Assembly (NCBI GenBank): GCA_001298545.1
Contig: LJCX01000026.1
Coordinates: 124,001-188,000 of the forward strand
Length of the DNA: 64,000 bases
Direction: 5' to 3'
DNA from: Actinobacteria bacterium OV320
GTDB taxonomy: Bacteria > Actinomycetota > Actinomycetes > Streptomycetales > Streptomycetaceae
The notes under the pieces are model-generated. The model saw only the letters and a program-made list of their open reading frames with translations. It was not told where the DNA came from and ran no database searches. Positions 1 through 7,662 of this stretch are shown here, in pieces; the first letter of the stretch is position 1, and the number at the start of each line of letters is the position of its first letter. Made by a program: the position numbers and the translations under genes.

Positions 1-589
1 GCGGGGCCCCGGCCACCTCCGGAAGATCCGCGACATTGCAACGCGACGCCAGATCGGGGGAGTCAGGCCAGCTGCCGATCACGACACCCAGCAACTCCAC
101 TCCCCGGCCCCGCAGTTCACGAGCCGTCAGTTCCGTCGTGTTCAGCGTGCCGAGGCCCGCCGAGGCCACCACCAGCACCGGCGCCCGCAGCAGCTGCGCC
201 ACGTCCGCCAGTGTCCCGCCCGTCTCGTCGAACCGTACGAGCAGCCCGCCCGCCCCCTCGACGAGCACCAGGTCGTGCCCGGCGGCCAGTTTCTGCGCCG
301 CCTCCGCCACGTCCTGCGGCCGCACCGCCGCCAGGCCCGCCCTGCGCGCCGCCGTCGCCGGAGCCAACGGCTCGGGATAGCGGGCCACTTCGGCCGTCGT
401 CACCGCGCCGGCGAGCCGGGCCACCTCGTCGGCGTCCCCGTGCTCGTCCGCCCGTACGCCGGTCTGCGCGGCCTTGAGGACGGCCACCGTGCGCCCCGCC
501 GCGAGCGCCGACGCGGCGACCGCGGCCGTCGTGACGGTCTTGCCGACCTCCGTGCCCGTCCCCGTGATCACCAGGATCGGCATGTTCAT
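1..589 (-). CDS. bioD: Dethiobiotin synthetase BioD (3' end cut by window edge)
   Basis: BioD closes the ureido ring of dethiobiotin from DAPA, CO2 and ATP, the step before biotin synthase. The protein begins MNMPILVITGTGTEVGKT, with the BioD P-loop (GTGTEVGKT) within the first 20 residues. About 196 codons are visible without a stop; the family is about 230 residues, so only the C-terminus is missing. The start ATG at 589-587 overlaps the bioA stop (ATGA), indicating translational coupling and placing bioD last in a bioB-bioA-bioD operon. The visible end contains the LLGVVIGSWP strand typical of the fold. Confidence 0.93.
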   Translation of the reverse strand, partial: MNMPILVITGTGTEVGKTVTTAAVAASALAAGRTVAVLKAAQTGVRADEHGDADEVARLAGAVTTAEVARYPEPLAPATAARRAGLAAVRPQDVAEAAQKLAAGHDLVLVEGAGGLLVRFDETGGTLADVAQLLRAPVLVVASAGLGTLNTTELTARELRGRGVELLGVVIGSWPDSPDLASRCNVADLPEVAGAP

Positions 590-1875
590 CCCTCCCGCGC
601 CGCGGCACACACCGCGCGCGCGATCCGTGCCACGTCCGCGTCACCGGTGACGTACGGCGGCATCGTGTAGATCAGGTCGCGGAACGGCCGCAGCCAGACG
701 CCCTCGCGCACCGCGGCCCGGGTGGCGGCCGCCATGTCCACCGGGTGGTCGAGCTGGACGACACCGATCGCGCCGAGGACCCGGACGTCCCGGACACCCG
801 GGATCTCCGCCGCGGCGGCGAGACCGTCCCGCAGCCCCGACTCGATCCGTTTGACCTCGGCGAGCCAGTCCTGCCCGAGCAGCAGCTCGATCGAGGCACA
901 GGCGACCGCCGCGGCGAGCGGGTTGCCCATGAACGTCGGCCCGTGGGCCAGCACCGGCACCTCGCCCCGCGAGATCCCGTCGGCCACCCGGGATGTGCAC
1001 AGCGTGGCCGCCATCGTCAGATAGCCGCCGGTCAACGCCTTGCCGACGCACATCACATCCGGTGTCACCGCGGCGTGCTCCGCGGCGAACAGCGCGCCCG
1101 TGCGCCCGAACCCGGTCGCGATCTCGTCGAACACCAGCAGCACGTCGTGCGCGTCGCACGCCTCGCGCAGCACCCGCAGATAGCCGGGGGAGTGGAACCG
1201 CATCCCGCCCGCGCCCTGTACCACCGGCTCCACGATGACCGCGGCCAGTTCGTCGGCGTGCCGCTCGATCGTCTCGCGCAACAGGTCGGCGTACGCCTCC
1301 TCGAACTCCACCGGAGGCGGGTCCACGAAGACCTGCCGGGGCAGCACCCCGGTCCACAGGTCGTGCATCCCGCCCTCGGGATCGCACACGGACATCGGCT
1401 GCCAGGTGTCGCCGTGGTAACCGCCGCGCCAGGTCAGCAGGCGTCGTTTGGCCGGGCGGCCCAGCGAGCGCCAGTACTGGAGGCACATCTTCACCGCGAC
1501 CTCGACCGACACCGAGCCGGAGTCGGCGAGGAACACATGCTCCAGACCGTCGGGCGACATGTCGACAAGGAGCTTCGCCAGCCGTACGGCGGGCTCGTGG
1601 GTGAGCCCGCCGAACATCACATGACTCATCCGGCCCAGCTGCTCGCGCACGGCCTCGTTGAGCACCGGGTGGTTGTAGCCGTGGATCGCCGACCACCAGG
1701 ACGCCATGCCGTCGACCAGGTCGCCCGAGCCGTCCGCCGGCCGCAGCCGCACCCCGCTCGCAGACTCCACGACGAGCGGTTCGACCCGGCCGGGCATCGG
1801 ACCGTACGGATGCCACACATGGCGCCGGTCGAGCTCCAGCAGCTCGGGCACCCCGAGCCGGTCCGGCTCAGGCAT
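586..1875 (-). CDS. bioA: Adenosylmethionine-8-amino-7-oxononanoate aminotransferase BioA
   Basis: Class III PLP aminotransferase of 429 residues that converts KAPA to DAPA using SAM as amino donor. The N-terminus carries the BioA-typical DRRHVWHPYGPM; the PLP lysine lies in VGKALTGGYL, and the cofactor-binding DEIATGFGRTG is present. I place the start at the ATG at 1875 (MPEPDRLG), which overlaps the end of bioB by 8 bp; the open frame continues further upstream but that extension lies inside bioB and is not BioA-like. The gene lies between bioB and bioD in a coupled operon. Confidence 0.95.
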   Translation of the reverse strand: MPEPDRLGVPELLELDRRHVWHPYGPMPGRVEPLVVESASGVRLRPADGSGDLVDGMASWWSAIHGYNHPVLNEAVREQLGRMSHVMFGGLTHEPAVRLAKLLVDMSPDGLEHVFLADSGSVSVEVAVKMCLQYWRSLGRPAKRRLLTWRGGYHGDTWQPMSVCDPEGGMHDLWTGVLPRQVFVDPPPVEFEEAYADLLRETIERHADELAAVIVEPVVQGAGGMRFHSPGYLRVLREACDAHDVLLVFDEIATGFGRTGALFAAEHAAVTPDVMCVGKALTGGYLTMAATLCTSRVADGISRGEVPVLAHGPTFMGNPLAAAVACASIELLLGQDWLAEVKRIESGLRDGLAAAAEIPGVRDVRVLGAIGVVQLDHPVDMAAATRAAVREGVWLRPFRDLIYTMPPYVTGDADVARIARAVCAAAREG

Positions 1876-3121
1876 TGGGCGCGAGATCGGTACCGGCGCC
1901 ACGCCGGCGCACGGCGACCAGGTCCGTACGGGCCTCGCCGACCGCCGCGACCGGGGCCGCGGCCGGAGTCGACGCCGGAGCCGACGCCGGGGCGGAGCCG
2001 CACACACCGCCGCCCGCGTGCGAGCCGCAGCCCGCGTCCCCGTGCGCACCGCACCCGGAGTCCTCGTCCGAGCCGCAGCCACCGCCCTCGTGGGAACCGC
2101 AGCCCCCGGCCGCCGTCGCCCGGTGCTCGGGCAGGGTGACCTGTTCCGCGCCCTCCACCTCGAATCCGGCGTCCGCGATCATCTCCAGGTCGGCCTTGCC
2201 GGCCTGGCCCTCGGTCGTGAGGTAGTCGCCCAGGAAGATCGAGTTGGCCAGGTGCAGGGCGAGCGGCTGCATCGTGCGCAGATGGACCTCGCGGCCGCCC
2301 GCGATGCGCACCTCGACGTCCGGGCAGACGAACCGCACCATCGCCAGGATGCGCAGACAGCGCTGCGGGGTGAGGTTCCACTCCTTGGCGAGCGGGGTGC
2401 CCTCGACCGGGATGAGGAAGTTCACCGGAACGGAGTCCGGGTCCAGCTCGCGCAGCGAGAAGACGACGTCCACCAGGTCCTCGTCGGACTCGCCCATGCC
2501 GGCGATCAGGCCCGAGCACGCCGACAGACCCGCCGCGTGCGCCTTCTGCACCGTGTCCACCCGGTCGGCGTACGTGTGCGTGGTCGTGATCTCCCCGTAC
2601 GTGCCCTCGGACGTGTTCAGGTTGTGGTTGTAGGCGTCGGCGCCCGCCTCGCGCAGCCGTTCGGCCTGGCCGTCGGAGAGCAGGCCCAGACAGGCGCAGA
2701 CCTCGACCCCCTCGTTCTGGTCCTTGATCGCCTTGATGGTGCCGGCGACCCGGTCGACGTCACGGTCCGTCGGACCACGCCCGGACGCCACCAGGCAGAC
2801 CCGCTTGGCCCCGCCCGCCAGCCCGGCCGCCGCCGCCTGCGAGGCCTCGTCCGGCTTGAGCCAGGTGTACTTCAGGATCCCGGCCGTGGAGCCGAGCCGC
2901 TGGGAGCAGTAGGAGCAGTCCTCGGGGCACAGCCCCGACTTGAGGTTGACGAGGTAGTTGAGTTTCACCCGTCGCCCGAACCACTGCCGGCGCACCCGGC
3001 CGGCCGCGGCCACCACGTCCAGCACGTCGTCGTCGGAAGTGGCCAGCACGGCCAACGCTTCCTCGCGGGTCGGCAGCTCGCGCCGAAGCCCCTTGTCCAC
3101 CAGCGTGTTCAGCAGGTCCAT
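1868..3121 (-). CDS. bioB: Biotin synthase BioB with Cys/Gly/His-rich C-terminal tail
   Basis: Radical SAM enzyme that inserts sulfur into dethiobiotin. The CxxxCxxC motif is at C65, C69 and C72 (SGLCPEDCSYCSQR), followed by the usual family segments (YNHNLNTS, GLIAGMGE, NFLIPVEGTPL). The start ATG at 3121 gives 417 residues, while BioB is normally about 320-350. The extra ~75 residues form a tail with repeated GCGS/GCGA units rich in Cys, Gly, His and acidic residues, then an Ala/Pro linker. This looks metal-binding by composition; its role is unknown to me. First gene of bioB-bioA-bioD, divergent from bioF. Confidence 0.95.
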   Translation of the reverse strand: MDLLNTLVDKGLRRELPTREEALAVLATSDDDVLDVVAAAGRVRRQWFGRRVKLNYLVNLKSGLCPEDCSYCSQRLGSTAGILKYTWLKPDEASQAAAAGLAGGAKRVCLVASGRGPTDRDVDRVAGTIKAIKDQNEGVEVCACLGLLSDGQAERLREAGADAYNHNLNTSEGTYGEITTTHTYADRVDTVQKAHAAGLSACSGLIAGMGESDEDLVDVVFSLRELDPDSVPVNFLIPVEGTPLAKEWNLTPQRCLRILAMVRFVCPDVEVRIAGGREVHLRTMQPLALHLANSIFLGDYLTTEGQAGKADLEMIADAGFEVEGAEQVTLPEHRATAAGGCGSHEGGGCGSDEDSGCGAHGDAGCGSHAGGGVCGSAPASAPASTPAAAPVAAVGEARTDLVAVRRRGAGTDLAPNA

Positions 3122-3268
3122 GAGAGCCGATCCTGTCCTACGCACCCGCTCCGGGCCAAGGTAGGGATCACACAACACACCGGGTTCGACGTGTGGGTAT
3201 TGCCACACCGTGGGTGGGCGGTCGGGCCGCTAGTGTCTGTCCGCTACCTACAAAAGCCCGGAGGACCC
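3122..3268. promoter_or_regulatory. Divergent bioB/bioF control region with inverted repeat
   Basis: The 147-bp gap between the divergent bio genes carries the inverted repeat GTGTGG-N6-CCACAC at 3191-3208. A possible -10 for bioF (TAGTGT, 3231-3236) and a GGAGG ribosome site at 3261-3264 follow. The repeat is well placed to be an operator for both directions. Biotin genes in other actinobacteria are controlled by a TetR-type repressor, but I do not recognise that repressor's site here, so the controlling protein is unknown. Confidence 0.4.
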
Positions 3269-4396
3269 ATGGCGTTCGGCTGGATCGACGAGCAGGCGGA
3301 GCTGCGGCGCCGGGCCGGACTCGTACGGACACTGAGGCCCCGCCCGGCCGACTCGCCGCTCCTCGACCTGGCGAGCAACGACTACCTGGGCCTCGCCCGC
3401 CACCCCGAGGTCACGGAGGGCGCCGCGGCGGCCGCCAGGACCTGGGGCGGCGGCGCCACCGGCTCCCGGCTCGTCACGGGCACCACCGAGCTGCACGGCG
3501 AGCTGGAGCGGGAGCTCGCCGAGCACTGCGGCTTCGAGGCGGCCCTCGTCTTCTCCTCCGGATACGCGGCCAACCTCGCCGCGGTCACCGCGCTGGCCCC
3601 GCACGGTTCGCTGCTCGTCTCCGACGCGGGCAACCACGCCTCGCTCATCGACGGCTGCCGGCTGGCCCGCGGCACCACCCAGGTCGTCGGGCACGCCGAC
3701 CCGGACGCCGTGCGCAAGGCGCTCGGCACCCACGACGGCCCGGCCGTGGCCGTCTCCGACACGGTCTTCTCCGTCGACGGCGACGCCGCCCCGCTGGCCG
3801 CCCTGGCGGCCGCCTGCCGGGAGTACGGCGCCGGACTGGTCGTCGACGACGCCCACGGGCTCGGTGTGCTGGGGGACGCCGGCCAGGGCGCTCCGTACGC
3901 GTCCGGTCTGGCGGGCGCCGACGACGTCGTCGTCACGGTCACGCTGTCCAAGTCGCTGGGCAGCCAGGGCGGCGCCGTGCTGGGTCCCGCGCGGGTGATC
4001 GAGCATCTGGTGAACGCGGCCCGGACGTTCATCTTCGACACGGGCCTGGCCCCGGCGGCGGCGGGGGCGGCGCTGGCCGCCCTCAGGCTGCTGCGCCGGG
4101 AGCCCGGGCGCGCGGCACGCGCGCGTGCGGTGGCGGGCGAGCTGCACGCGCGCCTGACGGCCGCGGGCCTGGCAGCGGTGCGTCCGGACGCCGCGGTCGT
4201 CTCCGTGCGTGCGCCGTCCCCGGAGGGGGCCGTGCGCTGGGCGGCGGACTGCCGGTCGGCAGGCCTGGCCGTGGGCTGCTTCCGTCCTCCCTCCGTGCCC
4301 GACGGCATCTCACGCCTCAGGCTGACCGCGCGTGCGGACCTCTCCGGGGCCGAGCTGGAACGCGCTGTACGGGTGATCGGCGAAACACGACCATGA
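3269..4396 (+). CDS. bioF: 8-amino-7-oxononanoate synthase BioF
   Basis: 375-residue PLP-dependent alpha-oxoamine synthase that condenses pimeloyl-ACP/CoA with L-alanine to KAPA, the first committed ring-forming step of biotin synthesis. Family landmarks: LDLASNDYLGLA near residue 30, TGSRLVTGTTELH near 65, VVDDAHGLGVLG (PLP-binding Asp/His) near 190, and the Schiff-base lysine in TLSKSLGSQGG near 230. The ATG at 3269 follows a GGAGG ribosome site. Together with bioB, bioA and bioD this completes the late biotin pathway; no bioC/bioH-type pimelate genes are in view. Confidence 0.95.
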   Translation: MAFGWIDEQAELRRRAGLVRTLRPRPADSPLLDLASNDYLGLARHPEVTEGAAAAARTWGGGATGSRLVTGTTELHGELERELAEHCGFEAALVFSSGYAANLAAVTALAPHGSLLVSDAGNHASLIDGCRLARGTTQVVGHADPDAVRKALGTHDGPAVAVSDTVFSVDGDAAPLAALAAACREYGAGLVVDDAHGLGVLGDAGQGAPYASGLAGADDVVVTVTLSKSLGSQGGAVLGPARVIEHLVNAARTFIFDTGLAPAAAGAALAALRLLRREPGRAARARAVAGELHARLTAAGLAAVRPDAAVVSVRAPSPEGAVRWAADCRSAGLAVGCFRPPSVPDGISRLRLTARADLSGAELERAVRVIGETRP

Positions 4397-4424
4397 GTCG
4401 GCGTGACACGGCCGTGGACCGCCT

Positions 4425-4446
4425 CTGACTGCTCCGGTGCGGTCAG
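4425..4446. terminator. Imperfect hairpin between convergent bioF and DUF397 gene
   Basis: CTGACTGC and GCGGTCAG pair over 7 of 8 positions around a 6-nt loop, between two convergent genes. It touches the last codons of the DUF397 gene and has no U-tract, so termination is inferred from position. Confidence 0.4.
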
Positions 4447-4694
4447 CGGACCCGCGCGACCCTCGAGAACACGGCAGTGAAGCCCGACCAGCTCTCGGGG
4501 GAGAAGAGCAGGGCGGGTCCGGCCGGGTCCTTGGAGTCGCGTACGGCGAGCAGACCGGCCAAGGGGCCGGAGGCCGGCCGGGCCGTCTCCACACAGTTGT
4601 TCGCTCCCGTGCTGTAGCTGCTGCGCAGCCACCGCACATCAGGGAGACGGTCGGGATCGGTACTGGAAGGTACGTTCCGCGGTGGTGCGGACAT
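4443..4694 (-). CDS. DUF397 small protein of a WhiJ-like module
   Basis: 83-residue protein with the DUF397 signature: WLRSSYSTGANNCVETA, then VAVRDSK-type and LLFSPESWSGF segments. DUF397 proteins occur in many copies in Streptomyces next to Scr1/WhiJ-type XRE regulators and are thought to antagonise them. That is the arrangement here: the XRE gene ends 9 bp upstream and a strong GGAGG lies 6 nt before the ATG. Likely co-transcribed with the regulator. Confidence 0.9.
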   Translation of the reverse strand: MSAPPRNVPSSTDPDRLPDVRWLRSSYSTGANNCVETARPASGPLAGLLAVRDSKDPAGPALLFSPESWSGFTAVFSRVARVR

Positions 4695-4703
4695 GGTGCC
4701 TCC

Positions 4704-5564
4704 TTACGCGCCGTCGGCTATCGCGGCGATGTAATCCGATGAGTCCCCGGGCGAAAGGGCGTGCGCCCGAAGGGCGTTGAAGGCCTCGGTGTAGGCCTGG
4801 AGGTCTTCTTTCCGTTCGAGATAGAGGCTACTCGTCAAGTGGTCGAGAACAACCACATCCAGATCAGAAGTGCGCGAAAATGAGAAGATAACGAAAGGGC
4901 CGGTTACCCCGATATGGGCTCCGGCGGCGAACGGCAGCACCTGGAGCCGCACTTGGGGCAATCGGGCGGCTTCCACGAGCCGACCGAGCTGTCGTGCCAT
5001 CACCTCGGGCCCGCCCACCTCCCGTCGCAGCACCGCCTCGTCCAGTACCGCGCTCAGTTCCAGCGGCGGCTGCGCGCGCAGCACGTCCTGGCGGGCCAGC
5101 CGCACCTCCACCAGGGTGTCGAGCTGATCCTCGGCGCCGCCCTCCACGGACGCCCTGGTCACCGCGCGCGCGTACTCGGGCGTCTGCAGCAGCCCCGGTA
5201 CCACCGTCGTCTCCAGGGTGCGCATCGCGCTCGCCTGCGACTCCAGACTGATGAAGTCCCGGTAGGTGGGCGGCAGCACCCCGCGGTAGGCGTGCCACCA
5301 GTGGTCCCGGCCGCCACTGCCGCCGTCGCCCGCCAACGCCAGCATCAGCTCCCGCAGTTGCGGATCCGCGACACCATAGGCGTCGAGAAGTAACCGCACA
5401 TCGGCCGGTTTCGATCCACTGATACCGGTCTCGATGCGGCTCACCTTGGACTGGTGCCAGCCCACGAGCCGGGCCGCCTCACCACTGGTGAGGCCCGCCT
5501 GGGCGCGCAGATTGCGCAGTTCGGCGCCCAGCTTCCGGCGGCGCACCGCGGGACCGTGCTGCAT
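4704..5564 (-). CDS. XRE-family regulator, Scr1/WhiJ type (HTH + DUF5753)
   Basis: 286 residues. An N-terminal helix-turn-helix (about 10-65; RNLRAQAGLTSGEAARLVG, WHQSKVSRIETG) is followed by a DUF5753-like ligand/partner domain (about 90-280; QTPEYARAVT, LDEAVLRREVGG, QLGRLVEAARLPQVRLQVLPF). This architecture defines the Scr1/WhiJ-like regulators of streptomycetes, which act with a DUF397 protein and often an RsbW-like ATPase in development and stress. All three genes are here: DUF397 downstream, ATPase divergent. AGGAGG lies directly before the ATG. Confidence 0.9.
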   Translation of the reverse strand: MQHGPAVRRRKLGAELRNLRAQAGLTSGEAARLVGWHQSKVSRIETGISGSKPADVRLLLDAYGVADPQLRELMLALAGDGGSGGRDHWWHAYRGVLPPTYRDFISLESQASAMRTLETTVVPGLLQTPEYARAVTRASVEGGAEDQLDTLVEVRLARQDVLRAQPPLELSAVLDEAVLRREVGGPEVMARQLGRLVEAARLPQVRLQVLPFAAGAHIGVTGPFVIFSFSRTSDLDVVVLDHLTSSLYLERKEDLQAYTEAFNALRAHALSPGDSSDYIAAIADGA

Positions 5565-5601
5565 GGGCTCCTCCTTACTCCTATCGGGCCGACCAAATAC
5601 G

Positions 5602-5649
5602 CTCTGCCGTCGCAGAGTTCACCGCATCGGGCGACAGATATATGCATAT
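5602..5649. promoter_or_regulatory. Candidate operator between XRE regulator and ATPase gene
   Basis: Two symmetrical elements lie in the divergent gap: CTCTGC-N4-GCAGAG at 5602-5617 and the perfect 10-bp palindrome ATATGCATAT at 5640-5649. The AT-only flavour of the second is exceptional in this GC background. Both sit where a shared operator for the divergent genes would be; the assignment to the XRE protein is inference. Confidence 0.4.
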
Positions 5650-5777
5650 CTTGGTGGATCCCACCCGTGACCGGCGCGGTAATGGCAGTCTGGCGAAGAA
5701 GCACCAGTCCGGGACCGTACTCGAACCCTCCGCACCGCGTCGGTCTCCCGGTCCCGTGGGAAAGGGTCGACGTCGCC

Positions 5778-6260
5778 ATGGCAGATCACCTGGAAGCATC
5801 CGTCACTCTGCCGAGCGATCCCGCCTCGGTCTACGCCGCTCGCGTATTCGTGGCCGGCGCCCTCGGGGAGTGGGGTCTGCCGGCGGACGCGGAGCTGGCC
5901 GACGCCATCCGGCTGATCGTCTCGGAACTCGCCACCAACGCCGTACAGCACACCCTCGGCCAGTCACCCACCTTCACGGTGGACCTGGCCCTCGACCGTG
6001 ACGAACACCTGCGCGTCGGGGTCACCGACAGCCACCCGCGCTTCCCCAAACGACTGCCGGCCGCCGTCCAGCAGGACAACGGCCGAGGCATGGTGATCAT
6101 TCGATGGCTGACCGCGGAGTGCGGCGGCAGGCTGAGAGTGCGGCCCACCCGGGAGGGCGGCAAGACGGTCACCGTCGAGCTCCCGTGGGCCGTCCCGGCG
6201 GCGGAGCCGGTGGCCGGTGCCCTGGCGGCCCCGGCGGAGGGTGAGCTCCCGGGGCGGTGA
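5778..6260 (+). CDS. RsbW-like ATP-binding protein (HATPase_c_2) of the WhiJ-like module
   Basis: 160-residue single-domain GHKL ATPase of the anti-sigma-factor kinase type. The N-box is in LIVSELATNAVQH near residue 55, and the G-boxes are VTDSHPRFP and NGRGMVIIRWL. The sequence ends in an Ala/Pro-rich tail. Start chosen at the ATG at 5778 (MADHLEAS), where similarity to the family begins; the frame is open further upstream, so a longer N-terminus cannot be excluded. It is divergent from an XRE/DUF397 pair, the usual genomic partners. Confidence 0.85.
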   Translation: MADHLEASVTLPSDPASVYAARVFVAGALGEWGLPADAELADAIRLIVSELATNAVQHTLGQSPTFTVDLALDRDEHLRVGVTDSHPRFPKRLPAAVQQDNGRGMVIIRWLTAECGGRLRVRPTREGGKTVTVELPWAVPAAEPVAGALAAPAEGELPGR

Positions 6261-6317
6261 AGGCGCGTCAGGACGCCCCCACCACCCCGGGAAACCAGCC
6301 CGTGACCCGGGCAGGCC

Positions 6318-6791
6318 CTAGCGGACCCGCCCGTACCAGACGCTCTTGGTCCAGATCTTCTGGAGCTTCACCACGTCGCCGGTCTTCGGCGAGTGCCAGA
6401 TCTTGCCCTTACCCGCGTAGATCCCGACGTGGTACACGTTCGAGCCCGAGTGGAAGAACACGAGGTCGCCTGCCTTGCGGCTCGACGCCTTGATGTGCTT
6501 CGTCTTGTTGTACTGCTGGGACGCCGTCCGGGGCAGGCTCTTGCCCGCCTTCTTGAACGAGTACAGCGTGAGCCCGGAGCAGTCGAACCTCTTCGGCCCG
6601 GTGGCCCCGTACTTGTACGGTGCACCCTTCTTGGAGGCCGCGATCTGGAGCGCCTTCGTCGCCGGTGTGGCGGCCGCGGCGTCGGGGGCGAGCCCCGGGA
6701 CCACGACCGAGCCGCCCACGGCGGCGATGGCGAAAGCCGAGGCCGTACCGGCCCTGACCATGAGCGACGGGACACGATTGAGCGCAGTCAT
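6318..6791 (-). CDS. Secreted NlpC/P60 cell-wall peptidase
   Basis: 157 residues. A Sec signal peptide (hydrophobic about 15-35, Ala-rich cleavage region near 40) is followed by a compact NlpC/P60 domain. The catalytic cysteine is C71 in RFDCSGLTLYSF; His121 (YHVGIYAG) and His133 complete the expected triad. It probably hydrolyses peptidoglycan stem peptides outside the cell. The start ATG at 6791 (MTALNRV) fits the signal peptide. The gene lies behind a c-di-AMP-type riboswitch, a common arrangement for actinobacterial wall hydrolases. Confidence 0.9.
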   Translation of the reverse strand: MTALNRVPSLMVRAGTASAFAIAAVGGSVVVPGLAPDAAAATPATKALQIAASKKGAPYKYGATGPKRFDCSGLTLYSFKKAGKSLPRTASQQYNKTKHIKASSRKAGDLVFFHSGSNVYHVGIYAGKGKIWHSPKTGDVVKLQKIWTKSVWYGRVR

Positions 6792-6794
6792 GCG

Positions 6795-6935
6795 CAACCC
6801 TTCGTCAGCCGCCTGTGAAGGATGACCTGTCGGATTCGGGCTGGCGAAGTTGCCCGGCCGCTGCTGCGGCTTCACCCCAAGGGCTGCTCGGCCCGGTCAT
6901 GGCGTGACCGTTCCGGCGACCCGTCGTGCTTGGGT
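6795..6935 (-). promoter_or_regulatory. c-di-AMP (ydaO/yuaA) riboswitch ahead of the NlpC/P60 gene
   Basis: Read on the minus strand, the leader has the ordered ydaO landmarks: GTCGCCGGAACGG at the 5' side, GAGCAGCCCTTGGGGTGAAG with CCGCAGCAG, then GGGCAACTTC, CCCGAATCCGACAGGTCA and a closing CAGGCGGCTGACGAAGG just before the start codon. These match the ydaO/yuaA class that senses c-di-AMP and in streptomycetes precedes wall-hydrolase genes. Boundaries are approximate. Confidence 0.82.
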
Positions 6936-7349
6936 CCTCCACTCCTGCCGATGCACTCCTGTCGACCGGTCATCCGGGCGGCGGCAGGACTCGGCGTCCG
7001 CCCGGACCGCCCCGCCGCTTGTGGCGGGGGCTTGTCGTCAGTCAGGGATCTTGGCTCACCGATGTCCGAAAATCCCAACGGAACCGGGGATTTGTGGGGT
7101 TACTCACCACTCACCCGTTCGGGTGAACACTCTGATGGACGATCAGGTGTCGAGTCGCTCGAAGGGCTCCGACCAGCGGTGACACCCTCTGTTCGGCCCG
7201 CGGAGCGCCCCATTTGCGCAACTTCGGGGCGTCCGGGGGGCCCGTAGACACTCTGCCGAACGGGGGTACGCCTTCTGGGCCGTTTCAACTCCGGTCCGGT
7301 CGTCACGTCCTGGGCGCGAGCGGTCCGGGCCGGAGGCGGGTCACTCGGG
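6936..7349. other. Intergenic stretch upstream of the riboswitch
   Basis: About 410 bp without a convincing gene on either strand. It should hold the promoter of the riboswitch-controlled transcript (minus strand) and the end of the clpP operon transcript. Short symmetric bits occur (for example TCACCCGTTCGGGTGA at 7110-7125), but I cannot assign them. Confidence 0.4.
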
Positions 7350-7655
7350 TCAACTGTCGGAGAGCGGAGGCAGCGTGACACGCGCGGTGCGGCGCTCCCC
7401 GTCCAGCACGCGCAGCGCCCGCGCGAGCGTCGGCGCGTGCAGCTCGCTCTCGCCCCGCTGGTGCATGAGCGTCAGCGCGTCGCGCAGCGCGGTCGCCTTG
7501 GTCACCAGCGCCTGGGCGGCGCGCAGTCCGCGGTAGGTGTCGCCGTGGTGGGCGGGATTGATCCGGCCGAGCAGGTCGACCACGTCGAGATAACCGTCGA
7601 TCAGCTCGGCCTCCGCGCGGGTGAGCGCGGGCAGTGGCGGCAGCTCGGGCACCAT
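7350..7655 (-). CDS. Small helical protein in an operon with clpP
   Basis: 101-residue, probably all-helical cytoplasmic protein (PALTRAEAELIDGYLDVVDLLGRI, then an Ala/Leu-rich second half) with no motif I recognise. Its ATG at 7655 lies 7 bp after the clpP stop on the same strand, so the two are co-translated. It could be an adaptor, a regulator or a structural partner for this ClpP, but that is inference from position. Codon use is normal for the window. Confidence 0.75.
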   Translation of the reverse strand: MVPELPPLPALTRAEAELIDGYLDVVDLLGRINPAHHGDTYRGLRAAQALVTKATALRDALTLMHQRGESELHAPTLARALRVLDGERRTARVTLPPLSDS

Positions 7656-7662
7656 CGACGGC

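Noticed and set aside
1706..3268. Plus-strand open frame continuous with bioF, suggesting a much longer fused protein
   Set aside because: The upstream part is antisense to bioA and bioB; the bioF ribosome site and family length support a start at 3269.
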